DNA of 64,000 nt. Source: Nyssa sinensis (taxonomy: Eukaryota; Streptophyta; Magnoliopsida; Cornales; Nyssaceae). Shown here one piece after another: positions 1 through 11,075 of the stretch. Every line of letters begins with the position of its first letter. Within the stretch, counting starts at the first letter, position 1. Location of the stretch: assembly GCA_008638375.1 (NCBI GenBank), contig CM018035.1, positions 38,970,754 through 39,034,753 on the forward strand. Direction: 5' to 3'. A model generated the notes under the pieces. The model was not told the DNA's origin. It saw nothing but the letters and a program-made list of their open reading frames with translations, and searched no databases. The translations under genes were made by a program, and so were the position numbers.

Positions 1-791
1 GAAAATTGGTGACAGTCGCCGACGAAGACGACTGTTCACCACCGGAACCCTACCGGAGTGGTGGGGAAGACGACCGGAAAGTCGTGGGGGCTATCGGGTC
101 AAAACTGAAACGGGTTTGGGTTCGGATCGGGTCGGGACCCGACTGGATATGAAATGGGCACGATACTGTGTCGTTTTATGTTTTAAAATTAAATGAATTG
201 GGCTTGTTTGGCTATGGGGATAGGAAATAGAAATTGGGTTTGGGCTTATTCTAACCACGGATAAGGATAGGAACCAGGATATTGGAATCCGGTTCTTGAA
301 TTAAACTGAACCGTTTGGTTCAGGGGAGGGGGAGACCGGTTTAGGGTTTCTGGTTCTGAACCAACTGGTTCAGACCGCAGGTTTTGGAATTTATGAACCG
401 GCCCCAAATGTTTTAAGAAATTTCACTAAGGCCCAAACAGGAAAATTAATAAAATATTAATTTTTACAAAAATGCCCCTATTTCAAATATGGGTCAAACG
501 AAGTCCAAACGAGGTAAATGAATAGTCAAAACTTATTATCTCGGATGTTCTGAGTCCAATGGTGGGGTCCGTTTCACGAGACGGGACCCCGAAGGATAAA
601 ATACATAAAAGTGCAAAATGACCATTTTGCCCTTTTAGTACAAAAGTCCAAATGGAATTCCGCGAAAGCCTAAACTGACTTTCTTCGGCATTCCGGACTC
701 AATGGTAAAGTCTAAATTAGTATTTGAAATACTTATGATGGAAAGGCATAAAATTTGATGAATAGAATCTATTTTAAAACGTATTCATTGA

Positions 792-800
792 TATATATAG
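792..800 (+). promoter_or_regulatory. Putative LTR TATA box
   Basis: TATATATAG is followed by GGAACTCGAAAGG and, 57 bases later, by a strong splice donor. The same block occurs at 9006-9014 and, as TATATAG, in both A3 LTRs (42554-42560, 49517-49523), so it is conserved within the family. It is the most likely start region of the genomic transcript; the transcription start itself is not visible. Confidence 0.6.
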
Positions 801-856
801 GGAACTCGAAAGGCAAGGGTACACTCACAGATTCCTGATCTAGAATCACGATAGAG

Positions 857-1816
857 GTAAGTGGATCACTCTCTCTTACATGTGGTGTTTCCACAAGCCA
901 AGTTCATTCTTTTACTGCCAACTCGTACTCTTGAATGTATTGATATCCTTGTGTCCACAATTCGATATTTTCCTATCTTGTGGACATTTGATTGACTGAT
1001 GTATCATTGTTATCATGTTTCACTGTGCCTTGAAAGTACCTCATGTTATTGCTATCCACAATGTGATATTGTTCTATCTTATGGACATTGATTGACTGTT
1101 GTATCATTGTTATCATGTTGAACCATGCCTTGAAAGGCGTACTATTATGCTTTCATTGAATCTATGATATTCCATTTTATACTTCTATGGAATCACGAAT
1201 GATCATGATATGTTAGGAATACCGGATTTGTGCTCAGTCACAACATCCATCCGATGCTTCTGTATTGACTGGAGACCTAAGGGTCAAGTCCATGAATGGA
1301 CAGGTGGCAGGAATGAATTCCTCGAAGGCTTTCCACCGGCAATTGACTGGCATGATCATTGGCATCTCATTGCATTTTCACTGGCATTGCATTTGCAAAT
1401 TCACTGGCATGTTACAGAATAAAAGCATCTCTTATGACTGACTGAACTTGATTGTTGAATGGTATTATTCCTTATGATTCTTCGAGTCTCGAAAAACTTG
1501 CATTGATTGATTTGATTGTGATCGGTTCATTGTGGCAGTACTTCATTGTTGTTATATTATCATTGGATTTCTTCATATCGCTATTACACCAATACTTCTG
1601 ATTGTGTATTGTGATTACTGTTCATTGGCCCTCGTGGCAATTGTTTCCATTGGCCCTCGTGGCAATTGTTTCCATTGGCTGTCACAGTATCTTATTCTTA
1701 TGATTGGCTATCATAATCTTATTCATGGATTCATTGATCATCGATACCAGTGTTAGAGATTTGCATTTACTTACTGAGCTTTGTAGCTCATTCCACCCCA
1801 CTTACCCTCATTTCAG
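857..1816 (+). other. Putative LTR leader intron (A1 5' LTR)
   Basis: The donor GATAGAG|GTAAGTGG (intron starts at 857) matches the plant consensus. The acceptor CTCATTTCAG|GTGATG ends at 1816. The GAGCT-TTGT-AGCTC hairpin lies 27 nt before the AG. The homologous signals are kept in the A1 3' LTR (9071-9995) and the A3 LTRs (42617-43509 in the left copy). Splicing is inferred, not shown. Confidence 0.5.
1623..1672 (+). repeat. 25-bp tandem duplication
   Basis: Two exact copies of a 25-bp unit beginning CATTGGCCCTCGTGG. The 3' LTR has only one copy (near 9827), so the change arose in one LTR after insertion. Confidence 0.9.
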
Positions 1817-2177
1817 GTGATGACGCTGCGAGACCCCAGTAGGAGTCTGAGAGCGTAGGGGGACATTTTGAAGTACGGTATTAGTCTATGTTAGTTCTCC
1901 CATGTATTCACCACCCCTGGGTGCTGGTTACGTTTAGTTCTCATTTTGTCTTATGTAGAACTATGTCATGTATTTAATAGACTTCCACTGTTTAAACTAT
2001 TTAAAAGACTTCTGCTGGATTACTGTAATTGATAAAGACTTCCGCTGTTCATTGTTTAAAAATTTTAGTACATTGCATATTAGTACTATGATACAGGAAT
2101 GGAAAAAGTAGGGACGGCCTTCGGGTTAGCCCCGCGACACGAGATCCGCATAGGGTGGGTTTCGGGTCGTGACAGCT

Positions 2178-2189
2178 TGGTATCAGATC
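2178..2189 (+). other. Primer binding site of A1 (tRNA-iMet type, mutated)
   Basis: TGGTATCAGATC starts three bases after the LTR end. The intact form TGGTATCAGAGC, complementary to the 3' end of plant initiator tRNA-Met, is present in A3 at 43840-43851. The A1 site has a G-to-T change that would weaken pairing. Confidence 0.85.
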
Positions 2190-2291
2190 TTTAGGTTCGA
2201 TTGTGAGTCATGGAAGATAGGACTAGAGTTAAGACTGTTAGATATGACTGACATTTTATATCTTACAATCATGAACAAATTGTCTTACACA

Positions 2292-2386
2292 TTGACTGGT
2301 CATCTCATTGGTTACTTCATTGGTTACCTCACTGGTTATCTCATTGGTTATCTCACTGGTTATTTCATTGGTTATCTTCATTGGTT
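2292..2386 (+). repeat. 12-bp minisatellite in the A1 leader
   Basis: About eight copies of a 12-bp unit of the form TCTCATTGGTTA, with C/T exchanges, lie between the primer site and gag. Because 12 is a multiple of three they give an uninterrupted GYLTGYLIGY-like reading, which I take to be accidental. A3 has no such array at the equivalent place. Confidence 0.85.
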
Positions 2387-2398
2387 CTATTCACAGTC

Positions 2399-3400
2399 AT
2401 GGTTCACACGAGGCAAGGTCCGTTACCCATGGATCGTTTAGAACAATTGGAAAGAATGATGCGGACTATCATTGAAAGTCTACCACAGATTCAGGCTAGT
2501 GCTAGCCAAACCGCACAACCAGTACAACAGGAACAGCCTGTCAACGCAGGCGACAATGTAGGAAACCGTCAAGGAAATGAGCGAGACGCTGCATACTTAT
2601 ATGAGCGGTTTCAGAAAATGAAACCCCCGACATTCGAAGGTACGAGAGGGGCCACTATAGCTGAGGAGTGGTTATTAGAGATGAACAGGATCTTCAAAAT
2701 CCTGATATGTACTGAAGTCCAAAAGGTGGCATACGCCACTTATATGCTCAAAGGGATGGCACATAAATGGTGGATGATAGAGGAAGATAAAGAGCTAGGC
2801 ATGAACTGGCAACGATTTATCGATATCTTCAACAAAAAGTACTTCTCCCAAGAGGTACGAAACCGAAGAGTTGCAGAGTTTATGGTACTGCAACAGGGAG
2901 CAATGACGGTAGAGCAATACGAGGCCAAATTTACTGAGTTGGCCAGGTTTGCTCCAAGTGCTAGTCAATACCGAGGATTTGAAAGCTCGCAAATTCGAGG
3001 AAGGATTGAGGTGGGCTATCAAGGATAGACTGGTACCCCATCGACTGGCTACCTATGATGATGTAGTGGAGACAGCTCGAGTCATAGAAAGGAGTGGCGA
3101 GGAATTCGCTAAGAGGAAAGGGAACCAGAAGCATGGAGGCAACCAGAATAAGAGGCAAGGGCCTTCTGGCTTCGGGACATGGATCTACATTTACCAGACC
3201 TGGAGCCGGATCACAGGCGACAGGGTCCGGTCAGAAGAAACAAGGCAACACAAAAAAGGGGGCAGCTAAGTGCTCTCGTTGCAATAAGATCCACAAAGGC
3301 CAATGTCTCAAGGACAGCAACGCTTGCTACTACTGTGGTCAAGGAGGGACATTATGTAAGAGAATGGCCTCAGAAGGATCAGGCCACGCCTAGCACTACT
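2399..3400 (+). pseudogene. gag: A1 gag (capsid plus zinc knuckles), frameshifted
   Basis: Gag packages the element RNA into cytoplasmic virus-like particles. The chosen start, ATG at 2399 (MVHTRQGP), follows the minisatellite, and the decayed A3 copy keeps a matching start at about 44262 (MVYTRN). Retrotransposon gag signatures follow: FQKMKPPTFEG, EEWLLEMNRIFKIL, and MTVEQYEAKFTELARF up to about 2985. A frame change then leads into RWAIKDRLVPHRLATYDD. A second change near 3180 leads into two zinc knuckles: CSRCNKIHKGQC, then CYYCGQGG, where an extra G (about 3347) breaks the frame. Beyond it HYVREW shows the last knuckle Cys changed to Trp. Three frame changes make it non-functional. Confidence 0.92.
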
Positions 3401-3962
3401 CCGGTTAAGGCACTAACAACCGGAATAGCACCACCTAGACCTCCAACCCAAAGGAATGGACAGGGGAACATCCAGCAGCAGGCAGGACGAGTTTTCTCCT
3501 TTTTACCAAGAGACGTACAGGCTACAACCTCTGTAGTCGCAGGTACTCTTTTAGTATGCTCACAGCCTGCTCATGTTTTGTTTGACACTGGATCTACACA
3601 TTCATTTGTATCCCTCTACATATGCTGCTAGATTGAACCTAGTAACGGAATCCTTAGGGTATTTACTGAATGTTTCTATACCATCGGGGAAATCATTGTT
3701 GGGGGATACCATGTATAGGAATTGTGGGATACAGATTGGGGATACACGCTTATTGGCTAACCTTATACCCTTGGAAATTTGTGGATTCGATGTTATCCTT
3801 GGAATGGATTGGCTGGCTGCCAATCACGCTACAATAGACTGTGTGGCCAAGCGAGTCCTCATACAGAATCCCCAGTTTCCAACAGTTAACTTTGAGGGGA
3901 CAGGGGTGGCTTCCCCACCCTACTTTGTTTCCTCTATCCAAGGCAAGGCGTCTGCTTCGTAA
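3401..3962 (+). pseudogene. pol (PR): A1 protease domain, frameshifted
   Basis: Retropepsin-like aspartic protease that would cut Gag-Pol. The active-site motif LFDTGSTHSFVS is at about 3576-3611. The frame is lost just after it (SLYICC, stop), and the downstream half continues in another frame with LIPLEICGFDVILGMDWL, the flap and C-terminal part typical of plant Ty3 proteases. That frame ends in TAA at 3960-3962, while the pol reading continues in the next frame. It is therefore split over two frames and dead. Confidence 0.9.
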
Positions 3963-5385
3963 GGGATGTCACGGATTCTTATGTAGTGTTCAAGACACTA
4001 ATTCCCAGCAGCCTGAGTTAGAAAAGATTCCCATTGCTAGGGAATTTCCTGGAGTATTCTTGGATGATCTTCTAAGAATGCCCATAGATAGGGAGATCGA
4101 GTTTTGCATCGACGTATTGCCAGGCACTACACCGATATCCAAGACTCCATATAGGATGGCACCGGCAGAGCTGAAGGAGCTGAAGCTCCAGTTACAGGAA
4201 TTATTGGACAAGGGTTTTATACGACCCAGCTCGTCACCATGGGGTGCACCTGTATTGTTCGTAAAGAAAAAGGATGGAACCATGAGATTGTGTATTGACT
4301 ATAGAGAGCTGAACAAGGTTACCATCAAGAATAGATATCCACTACCCAGAGTAGATGATTTGTTCGACCAATTGAAAGGGGCCCAGGTGTTCTCGAAGAT
4401 CGACCTGAGGTCCGGTTATCACCAGTTGAAGGTCAGACCCACTGACATTCAGAAGACAGCATTTAGGACACGGTATGGACACTACGAGTTTCTCGTTATG
4501 CCATTTGGGGTGACCAATGCCCCAGCTGCCTTCATGGATATGATGAACCGTGTGTTCAAGCCATACTTAGATGACTTCGTAGTCGTATTCATAGATGACA
4601 TCTTGGTTTACTCTAAGAACCAGGAAGAACACGAGGTACATCTGAGGAAAGTCCTACAGAAGTTAGGGGAGCAGAAGTTATACGCCAAGTTGAAGAAATG
4701 CGAATTCTGGCTTCCTAGTATAGCATTTCTGGGACACGTGATCAGTAAGGAGGGAATCTCTGTTGATTCCCAGAAGATCGAGGCAATCATGAATTGGCCT
4801 CAACCTACGAGTACGGAAGTGTGAAGTTTCATGGGGTTAGCAGGCTACTATAGGAGATTTGTCAAGGACTTCTCCAAAATAGCTACGCCTATCACCAAAC
4901 TGACTCGGAAAGGTGTTCCTTTTGTTTGGACAGAGGAACAAGAAAAGAGTTTCCAAGAACTAAAGGAGCGTTTGGTTACAGCTCCTATATTGACAGTACC
5001 AAATGGAACCGAAGGGTTTGTGATTTATAGTGATGCTTCACTTAAGGGCTTGGGGTGTGTGTTAATGCAGAACGGAAAAGTGGTAGCATATGCTTCACGA
5101 CAGTTGAGACCCCATGAGGGGAACTACCCGACACACGATCTCGAGCTAGCCGCCATTGTCTTCACTTTGAAGATATGGAGACATTATCTATACGGGACCA
5201 CGTGCGAAATCTTCACCGACCATAAGAGCCTCAAGTATCTGTTTACACAGAAGGAGCTCAATATGAGACAACGCCGTTGGTTAGAATTATTGAAGGACTA
5301 TGAGGTCAACATACAGTACCACCCAGGAAAGGCAAATGTGGTAGCTGACGCTCTTAGTAGAAAGTCATCAGGGAGTTTAGCTTAG
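3949..5385 (+). pseudogene. pol (RT-RH): A1 reverse transcriptase and RNase H, one in-frame stop
   Basis: The best-preserved part of pol. RT motifs in order: [61 protein letters not shown], the catalytic [10 protein letters not shown] (Ty3 form of YxDD), and AFLGHVIS. RNase H follows from about 5025 with [11 protein letters not shown], then [28 protein letters not shown] and a [16 protein letters not shown] end. A single TGA at 4822-4824, in the context of the conserved [12 protein letters not shown] block, looks like a CGA-to-TGA CpG transition. A TAG at 5383-5385 and a frame change separate it from integrase. Confidence 0.95.
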
Positions 5386-5389
5386 CCTG

Positions 5390-6500
5390 TTGACGACACT
5401 AGAAGGAGATACTGAGAGATTTAGAGGACATGGAAATTGAGATAGTTCTGCCCAGTTCTGAGGCACTATGTGCCAACGTCACAGTCGGTTTGTCGATTGT
5501 GGACAAGATCAGGGGACAGCAGACTCAGGATGAGAAACTGGCTAAGCTTCTTCAAGGAATGGAGACAGACATAGATTCCGAGTACACGGTGAAAGATGGA
5601 ATATTATATTATCAGGGTAGGATCTGCGTACCCGACGTGCTCGAGATCAGGAAAGAGATTCTTGATGAGGCACACAGTTCAAAATTTGCCTTACATCTAG
5701 GGGGCACCAAAATGTATCACAATGTTAAGGATACTTATTGGTGGTCTGGGATGAAACGTCACATAGCCGAGTACATAGCACGATGTGTCAAGTGCCAACA
5801 AATTAAAGTGGAACATCAGAAGCCTGGAGGACTTCTGCAATCACTGCCCATTCCTGAGTGGAAGTGGGAACACATCACGATGGACTTTGTGTCAGGATTG
5901 CCAAAGACAGTCAAGGGAAGTGATTCTATCTGGGTCATCGTAGACAAATTAACTAAGACAGCTCACTTCTTAGGCAACCAAGACGACACAATCTCTTCAG
6001 CGACTAGCCGAGCTATACATCAGAGAGATTGATAGACTTCACGGAGTTCCAGTATCAATTGTTTCTGATAGGGACCCCCGGTTCGTATCACGATTCTGGA
6101 AAGGACTACAACAAGCTATGGGCACGGAAACTAAGTCTTAGCACTGCGTATCACCCCGAGACCGACGGCCAGTCGGAAAGGACGATACAAACTTTAGAAG
6201 ACTTACTGCGTTTCTGTGTCATAGACTTTGAAGGGAGTTGGGAAGATCAGTTGCCATTGGTGGAGTTCACGTATAATAATAGCTATCAAGCCAGTATTGG
6301 TATGGCGCCATATGAGGCATTGTACGGCAGGAAGTGCCGATCACCACTGTGTTGGACAGAGGTGGGAGAAAGGAAACTCTATGGGCCAGAGATAGTAGAA
6401 CAGACCGCATGAAAGATACAACTGATCCGACAGCAGTTTATTAGCAACTCAAAGTTGACAGAAAAGTTATGCGAATGTTCACCGACGAGACTTAGAGTTT
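5390..6500 (+). pseudogene. pol (INT): A1 integrase, frameshifted
   Basis: Inserts the cDNA into chromatin. The N-terminal zinc-binding HHCC region is visible at about 5670-5800 (HSSKFALH, then CVKCQQ). The core has the first Asp in TMDFVSG, the second in SDRDPRF (about 6071), and the Glu in [10 protein letters not shown] (about 6175), so the DDE triad survives but is spread over three frames, with changes near 6000 and 6130. The conserved block [20 protein letters not shown] follows, then a TGA at 6410-6412 and another frame change near 6470. Confidence 0.92.
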
Positions 6501-6923
6501 GCGAAAGACGATTTTGTGTACTTGAAAGTATCACCCATGAAAGGAGTAGTCAGGTTTGGCAAGAGGGGAAAGCTTGGCCCCAGATACATTGGGCCATTCA
6601 GGATCACAAAGAGGGTTAGACCCGTAGCTTACGAGCTTGCCTTACCTTCAGAGTTAGCACATGTCCACAATGTGTTTCATGTCTCGATGCTAAGGAAATG
6701 TATACAGAGTGCAGATCAAGTGATCGAGCACGAACCATTAGACGTCCAGGAAAATTTGAGTTACATAGAGCATCCAGTTCAGATTTTGGATCGTCGAGAT
6801 CAGGTACTACGGAACAAGACTATTCCATTAGTCAAAGTTCTATAGAGAAATCACCGAATGGAAGAGGCTACTTGGGAGCGAGAAGATGATATGCGCGCCA
6901 AGTACCCACACTTATTTTCATAG
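6501..6923 (+). pseudogene. pol (CHD): A1 integrase C-terminus with chromodomain, one in-frame stop
   Basis: The GPF-type module [13 protein letters not shown] and the marker [13 protein letters not shown] are followed by a chromodomain: [19 protein letters not shown], then a TAG at 6843-6845 where plant chromodomains have Trp (TGG-to-TAG would need one change), then EEATWEREDDM and a terminal TAG at 6921-6923. Chromodomains of this clade are thought to bias insertion toward modified histones in heterochromatin, which fits the self-nesting here. Confidence 0.9.
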
Positions 6924-6956
6924 TAGTATATGCTAAGTTTGAGGACAAACTTATTT

Positions 6957-6970
6957 TTAAGGGGGTAAGA
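6957..6970 (+). other. Polypurine tract of A1
   Basis: TTTTTAAGGGGGTAAGAA lies just before the 3' LTR start (TGTAATATCC at 6972). The same sequence precedes the A3 3' LTR at about 47598-47614. It is the expected plus-strand DNA primer. Confidence 0.85.
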
Positions 6971-7152
6971 ATGTAATATCCTGACCCGGGATACGTCACG
7001 TATATCGAGGTAGGTCGGTTAAACTATATAACTTGAACGGTAAGAAATGTATATCATGGTATTTCACGGAAATGAATGACTGGAAATGGAAAATGATTGA
7101 ACTGAATGACCAAGGCTGGGTGACACCCGAGCACCACAGGGCATTGCATCGT

Positions 7153-7172
7153 AATACGTGCATGCACGTATT
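7153..7172. promoter_or_regulatory. Perfect 20-bp palindrome with ACGT and RY cores
   Basis: AATACGTGCATGCACGTATT equals its own reverse complement. It combines two ACGT cores (bZIP/bHLH type) with a central CATGCA (RY element, bound by plant B3 factors). Partial element A2 keeps a decayed version near 61535. It lies about 180 bp inside U3. Confidence 0.6.
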
Positions 7173-7587
7173 CCCATGCATGCATACGTGAACATAGATG
7201 AGTAGCTCGATAAAAATGAATGTATGTAAATATGATTAAAAACTGGATTTATACCCCTACACATGAATATATATACATGTATAAAACATGTATTTTATGT
7301 GTACATGTATACATGTATAATGTAATGTATTATACATATATTATGTATATATGTATATGTAAAAGAAAACAAAAAAGAAAAGAAAAGGAAAAGGGAAAAA
7401 GGGCTGTTATCAGCCGTGTGTGTGTGAGTGGATGAATATATATATATATATATGTATGTATCAAAAGGTGAGTGTGTGTATATGTAGGGTGTAATGAGTT
7501 GAGTGTATAACACTCAATAGGGAGTGGTGGTGGCAGAAGTAGGTGTTGGAGTGTGTAAGAAGGTCACAGGGCATGGTGAGGTCTGAC

Positions 7588-7590
<3 letters not shown>

Positions 7591-7625
<35 letters not shown>
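7591..7625. repeat. (AG)n microsatellite
   Basis: An uninterrupted AG run of about 34 bases in the 3' LTR U3 region; the corresponding part of the 5' LTR lies outside the window. Confidence 0.95.
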
Positions 7626-7632
<7 letters not shown>

Positions 7633-10353
7633 GGCTTATTAGATGCATGTGGTCTCTCACTCTCGGGAGAAAAAGAAATCAAAGGAAAAGTCAAGAACTG
7701 AAGGGGAGAAGAAAAGAGGAAGATTGATTCAGAAACAGAAGGGCTTGAAGGGGGTCACCATGAGCAAACAGGAAAACCAAGGTGAGCCACTGTTTCTGTT
7801 TCAAAGTTTTATAGCATGATTCGAATTATTTTGAATGTAGGGTCTAAATCAGCATGAAATATGGGATTTATTGCAAAAAGAATGAGGTTAAATGGTTAAG
7901 AAACCAAAGAGAGAATCCAAGTTGCAGGTCGGGAGGATAATCTGGGTTTCACTAATTTTATGTTTAAAACCTTGCTTTTAGTTTGTAAAAATGTTGCTAT
8001 AAAGTGCAGAAACACTTTAGGAACAAAATGGGTCCAAAATAGTGGAGAAACAATCGTGAAATAAAAAGAAACCAGTTGGCCGGAGAATCGGCCGGAGACA
8101 TTTGGACCCCTATTCGTGGGGATTGGAAGAGGTTTAAGGGAAATAAAGGGTATGGTTGAGGTCCTTGAGGAAAGGGGAATAAAATGGCATTTAAAACGGG
8201 TTGAAAAATGATCGAAAATTGGTGACAGTCACCGGAGAAGACGACTGTTCACCACCGGAACCCTACCGGAGTGGTGGGGAAGACGACCGGAAAGTCGTGG
8301 GGGCTATCGGGTCAAAACTAAAACGGGTCTGGGTTCGGATCGGGTCGGGACCCGACCGGATATCAAATGGGCATGATACTGTGTCGTTTTATGTTTTAAA
8401 ATTAAATGAATTGGGCTTGTTTGGCTATGGGGATAGGAAATAGAAATTGGGTTTGGGCTTATTCCAACCACGGATAAGGATAGGAACCAGGATATTGGAA
8501 TCCGGTTCTTGAATTAAACTGAACCGTTTGGTTCAGGGGAGGGGGAGACCAGGTTTAGGGTTTCTGGTTCTGAACCAACTGGTTCAGACCGCAGGTTTTG
8601 GAATTTATGAACCGGCCCCAAATGTTTTAAGAAATTTCACTAAGGCCCAAACAGGAAAATTAATAAAATATTAATTTTTACAAAAATGCCCCTATTTCAA
8701 ATATGGGTCAAACGAAGTCCAAACAAGGTAAATGAATAGTCAAAACTTATTATCTCGGACGTTCTGAGTCCAATGGTGGGGTCCGTTTTACGAGATGAGA
8801 CCCCGAAGGATAAAATACATAAAAGTACAAAATGACCATTTTGCCCTTTTAGTACAAAAGTCCAAATGGAATTCCGCGAAAGCCTAAACCGACTTTCTTC
8901 GGCATTCCGGACTCAATGGTAAAGTCTAAATTAGTATTTGAAATACTTATGATGGAAAGGCATAAAATTTGATGAATAGAATCTATTCTAAAACGTATTC
9001 ATTGATATATATAGGGAACTCGAAAGGCAAGGGTACACTCACGGATTCCTGATCTAGAATCACGATAGAGGTAAGTGGATCACTCTCTCTTACATGTGGT
9101 GTTTCCACCAGCCAAGTTCATTCTTTTACTGCCAACTCGTACTCTTGAATGTATTGATATCTTTGTGTCCACAATTCGATATTTTCCTATCTTGTGGACA
9201 TTTGATTGACTGATGTATCATTGTTATCATGTTTCACTGTGCCTTGAAAGTACCTCATGTTATTGCTATCCACAATGTGATATTGTTCTATCTTGTGGAC
9301 ATTGATTGACTGTTGTATCATTGTTATCATGTTGAACCATGCCTTGAAAGGCGTACTGTTATGCTTTCATTGAATCTATGATATTCCATTTTATACTTCT
9401 AAATGATCATGATATGTTACGAATACCGGATTTGTGCTTAGTCACAACATCCATCCGATGCTTCTGTATTGACTGGAGACCTAAGGGTCAAGTCCATGAA
9501 TGGACAGGTGTCAGGAATGAATTCCTCGAAGGCTTTCCACCGGCAATTGACTGGCATGATCATTGGCATCTCATTGCATTTTCACTGGCATTGCATTTGC
9601 AAATTCACTGGCATGTTACAGAATAAAAGCATCTCTTATGACTGACTGAACTTGATTGTTGAATGGTATTATTCCTTATGATTCTTCGAGTCTCGAAAGA
9701 CTTGCATTGATTGATTTAATTGTGATCGGTTCATTGTGGCAGTACTTCATTGTTGTTATATTATCATTGGATTTCTTCATATCGTTATTACACCAATACT
9801 TCTGATTGTGTATTGTGATTACTGTTCATTGGCCCTCGTGGCAATTGTTTCCATTGGCTATCACAGTATCTTATTCTTATGATTGGCTATCATAATCTTA
9901 TTCATGGATTCATTGATCATCGATACCAGTGTTGGAGATTTGCATTTACTTGCTGAGCTTTGTAGCTCATTCCACCCCACTTACCCCCATTTCAGGTGAT
10001 GACGCTGCGAGACCCCAGTAGGAGTCTGAGAGCGTAGGGGGACATTTTGAAGTACGGTATCAGTCTATGTTAGTTCTCCCATGTATTCACCACCCCTGGG
10101 TGCTGGTTACGTTTAGTTCTCATTTTGTCTTATGTAGAACTATGTCATGTATTTAATAGACTTCCACTGTTTAAACTATTTAAAAGACTTCCGCTGGATT
10201 ACTGTAATTGATAAAGACTTCCACTGTTCATTGTTTAAAAATTTTAGTACATTGCATATTAGTACTATGATACAGGAATGGAAAAAGTAGGGACGGCCTT
10301 CGGGTCGGCCCCGCGACACGAGATCCGCATAGGGTGGGTTTCGGGTCGTGACA

Positions 10354-11075
10354 ATATACTTTTGATTGGCTATCGTATTTGTTTGTGGCAGCGAAGCATC
10401 ATTATAGACTAGATCCCATTTTGATTGATTTATTATCATCTTCTTGTATCATAATTGGGATAAGCCTTTTGGACCCTCAGGTTATTGTTGTTCTATCTTG
10501 GTGACTGGCTATATGATATCTTTCTTCTATATTCTTGTGGACTAACCCTGACCCATGACAAAGCTATGATCTTACTTACTGAGCTTGTTTAAGCTCACTC
10601 TATTTATCTAACATTTTTTAGGATTTATCTCCATTGGATTAGAAGGTACTATGAGATGACATTAGTAGGCTGGGAGACATCCCAAACAAGTATTTGATTG
10701 GCACTGATTTGTGGAGACTTGGGTTCTGGTAGATTGACTCAGATTATTTAGGTGAGTGACATGATATGATTGAGTTCATTAATATGCAATAGATATGTTG
10801 ACACATGGCTCATGATATTGGTGCTCTAAAAATGTTATATGTTTGGTTATAGACGTGCTCTGTGATACATGGCTCTGTTGTACATAGATGAGTTGCATTT
10901 TCGAGATGACAAGATTCTAAATTTCGCTGCTCTGATCCTACATTTGGAGTATAATTCATCGTGAAGTTTAGAAGTTTGCCTTTGGTTGGTCGCATTGTCG
11001 GTAAGATGACCAACAAGGCGGCTAATTGGCATAACAACTTTGGCATCCGCATACGGTAGGGTGCGGGGTGTGACA
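10354..11075 (+). repeat. LTR H, right part only (interrupted on its left by A1)
   Basis: Ends GGGTGCGGGGTGTGACA at 11075. It has the shared LTR features: a GAGCTT-GTTT-AAGCTC hairpin at 10581-10596, then CTAACATTTTTTAG ending at 10621 (25 nt apart). The sequence after its end is the middle of a gag gene rather than a primer site, so H looks like a solo LTR dropped into an older element. Its left end is beyond A1 and unseen. Confidence 0.7.

Larger units (their letters stand above)
1..2174 (+). repeat. A1 5' LTR (partial, lacks about 1.24 kb of its 5' end)
   Basis: Position 1 aligns with 8214 of the 3' LTR and the copy ends in GTGACA at 2174, directly before the primer site. It contains two inverted repeats (306-323 and 355-374), a plant telo-box-like TTTAGGGTTT near 340, the U3 block shared by all LTRs here, a TATA box, a leader donor and acceptor, and the conserved hairpin at 1776-1789. 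It differs from the 3' LTR by a 25-bp duplication and about 10 bp near 1190. Confidence 0.95.
1..10353 (+). mobile_element. Element A1: Ty3/gypsy retrotransposon, Tekay/Del-like chromovirus, left LTR truncated by window edge
   Basis: Order seen: LTR (1-2174), tRNA-iMet-type primer site, short tandem array, gag, protease, RT-RNase H, integrase, chromodomain, polypurine tract (PPT), LTR (6972-10353). The gag-pol order with RT before integrase is that of Ty3/gypsy, and the C-terminal chromodomain plus LTRs over 3 kb point to Tekay/Del. The two LTRs differ at roughly 37 of about 2140 comparable bases by eye (about 1.7%) plus three or four indels. Coding capacity is lost through about nine frame changes and three in-frame stops. 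The right flank begins ATATA; the left flank is outside the window, so the TSD cannot be checked. It lies inside older LTR H. Confidence 0.95.
6972..10353 (+). repeat. A1 3' LTR, complete (3382 bp)
   Basis: Begins TGTAATATCC after the polypurine tract and ends GTGACA. It holds, in order: a perfect 20-bp palindrome (7153-7172), AT-rich and (AG)n microsatellites (7436-7452, 7591-7625), the inverted repeats and U3 block also seen in the 5' copy, TATA at 9006-9014, donor at 9070/9071, hairpin at 9955-9968 and acceptor at 9995. Confidence 0.95.

Noticed and set aside
331..345. Interstitial telomere sequence (TTTAGGGTTT)
   Set aside because: Only one and a half units; it fits a telo-box promoter motif, not a telomeric array.
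1210..1422. 70-codon frame in the A1 LTR, repeated at 9378-9626
   Set aside because: It lies inside the predicted LTR intron, and the A3 copies of the region are frameshifted and shortened, so nothing suggests protein selection.
8201..8443. 80-codon frame with an SGGEDDRK-type sequence, related frames at 41693-41950 and 48656-48913
   Set aside because: The frames coincide because the DNA is homologous U3 sequence. Overlapping frames are open on both strands there (GC-rich, few stops) and the protein changes faster than the DNA motifs.
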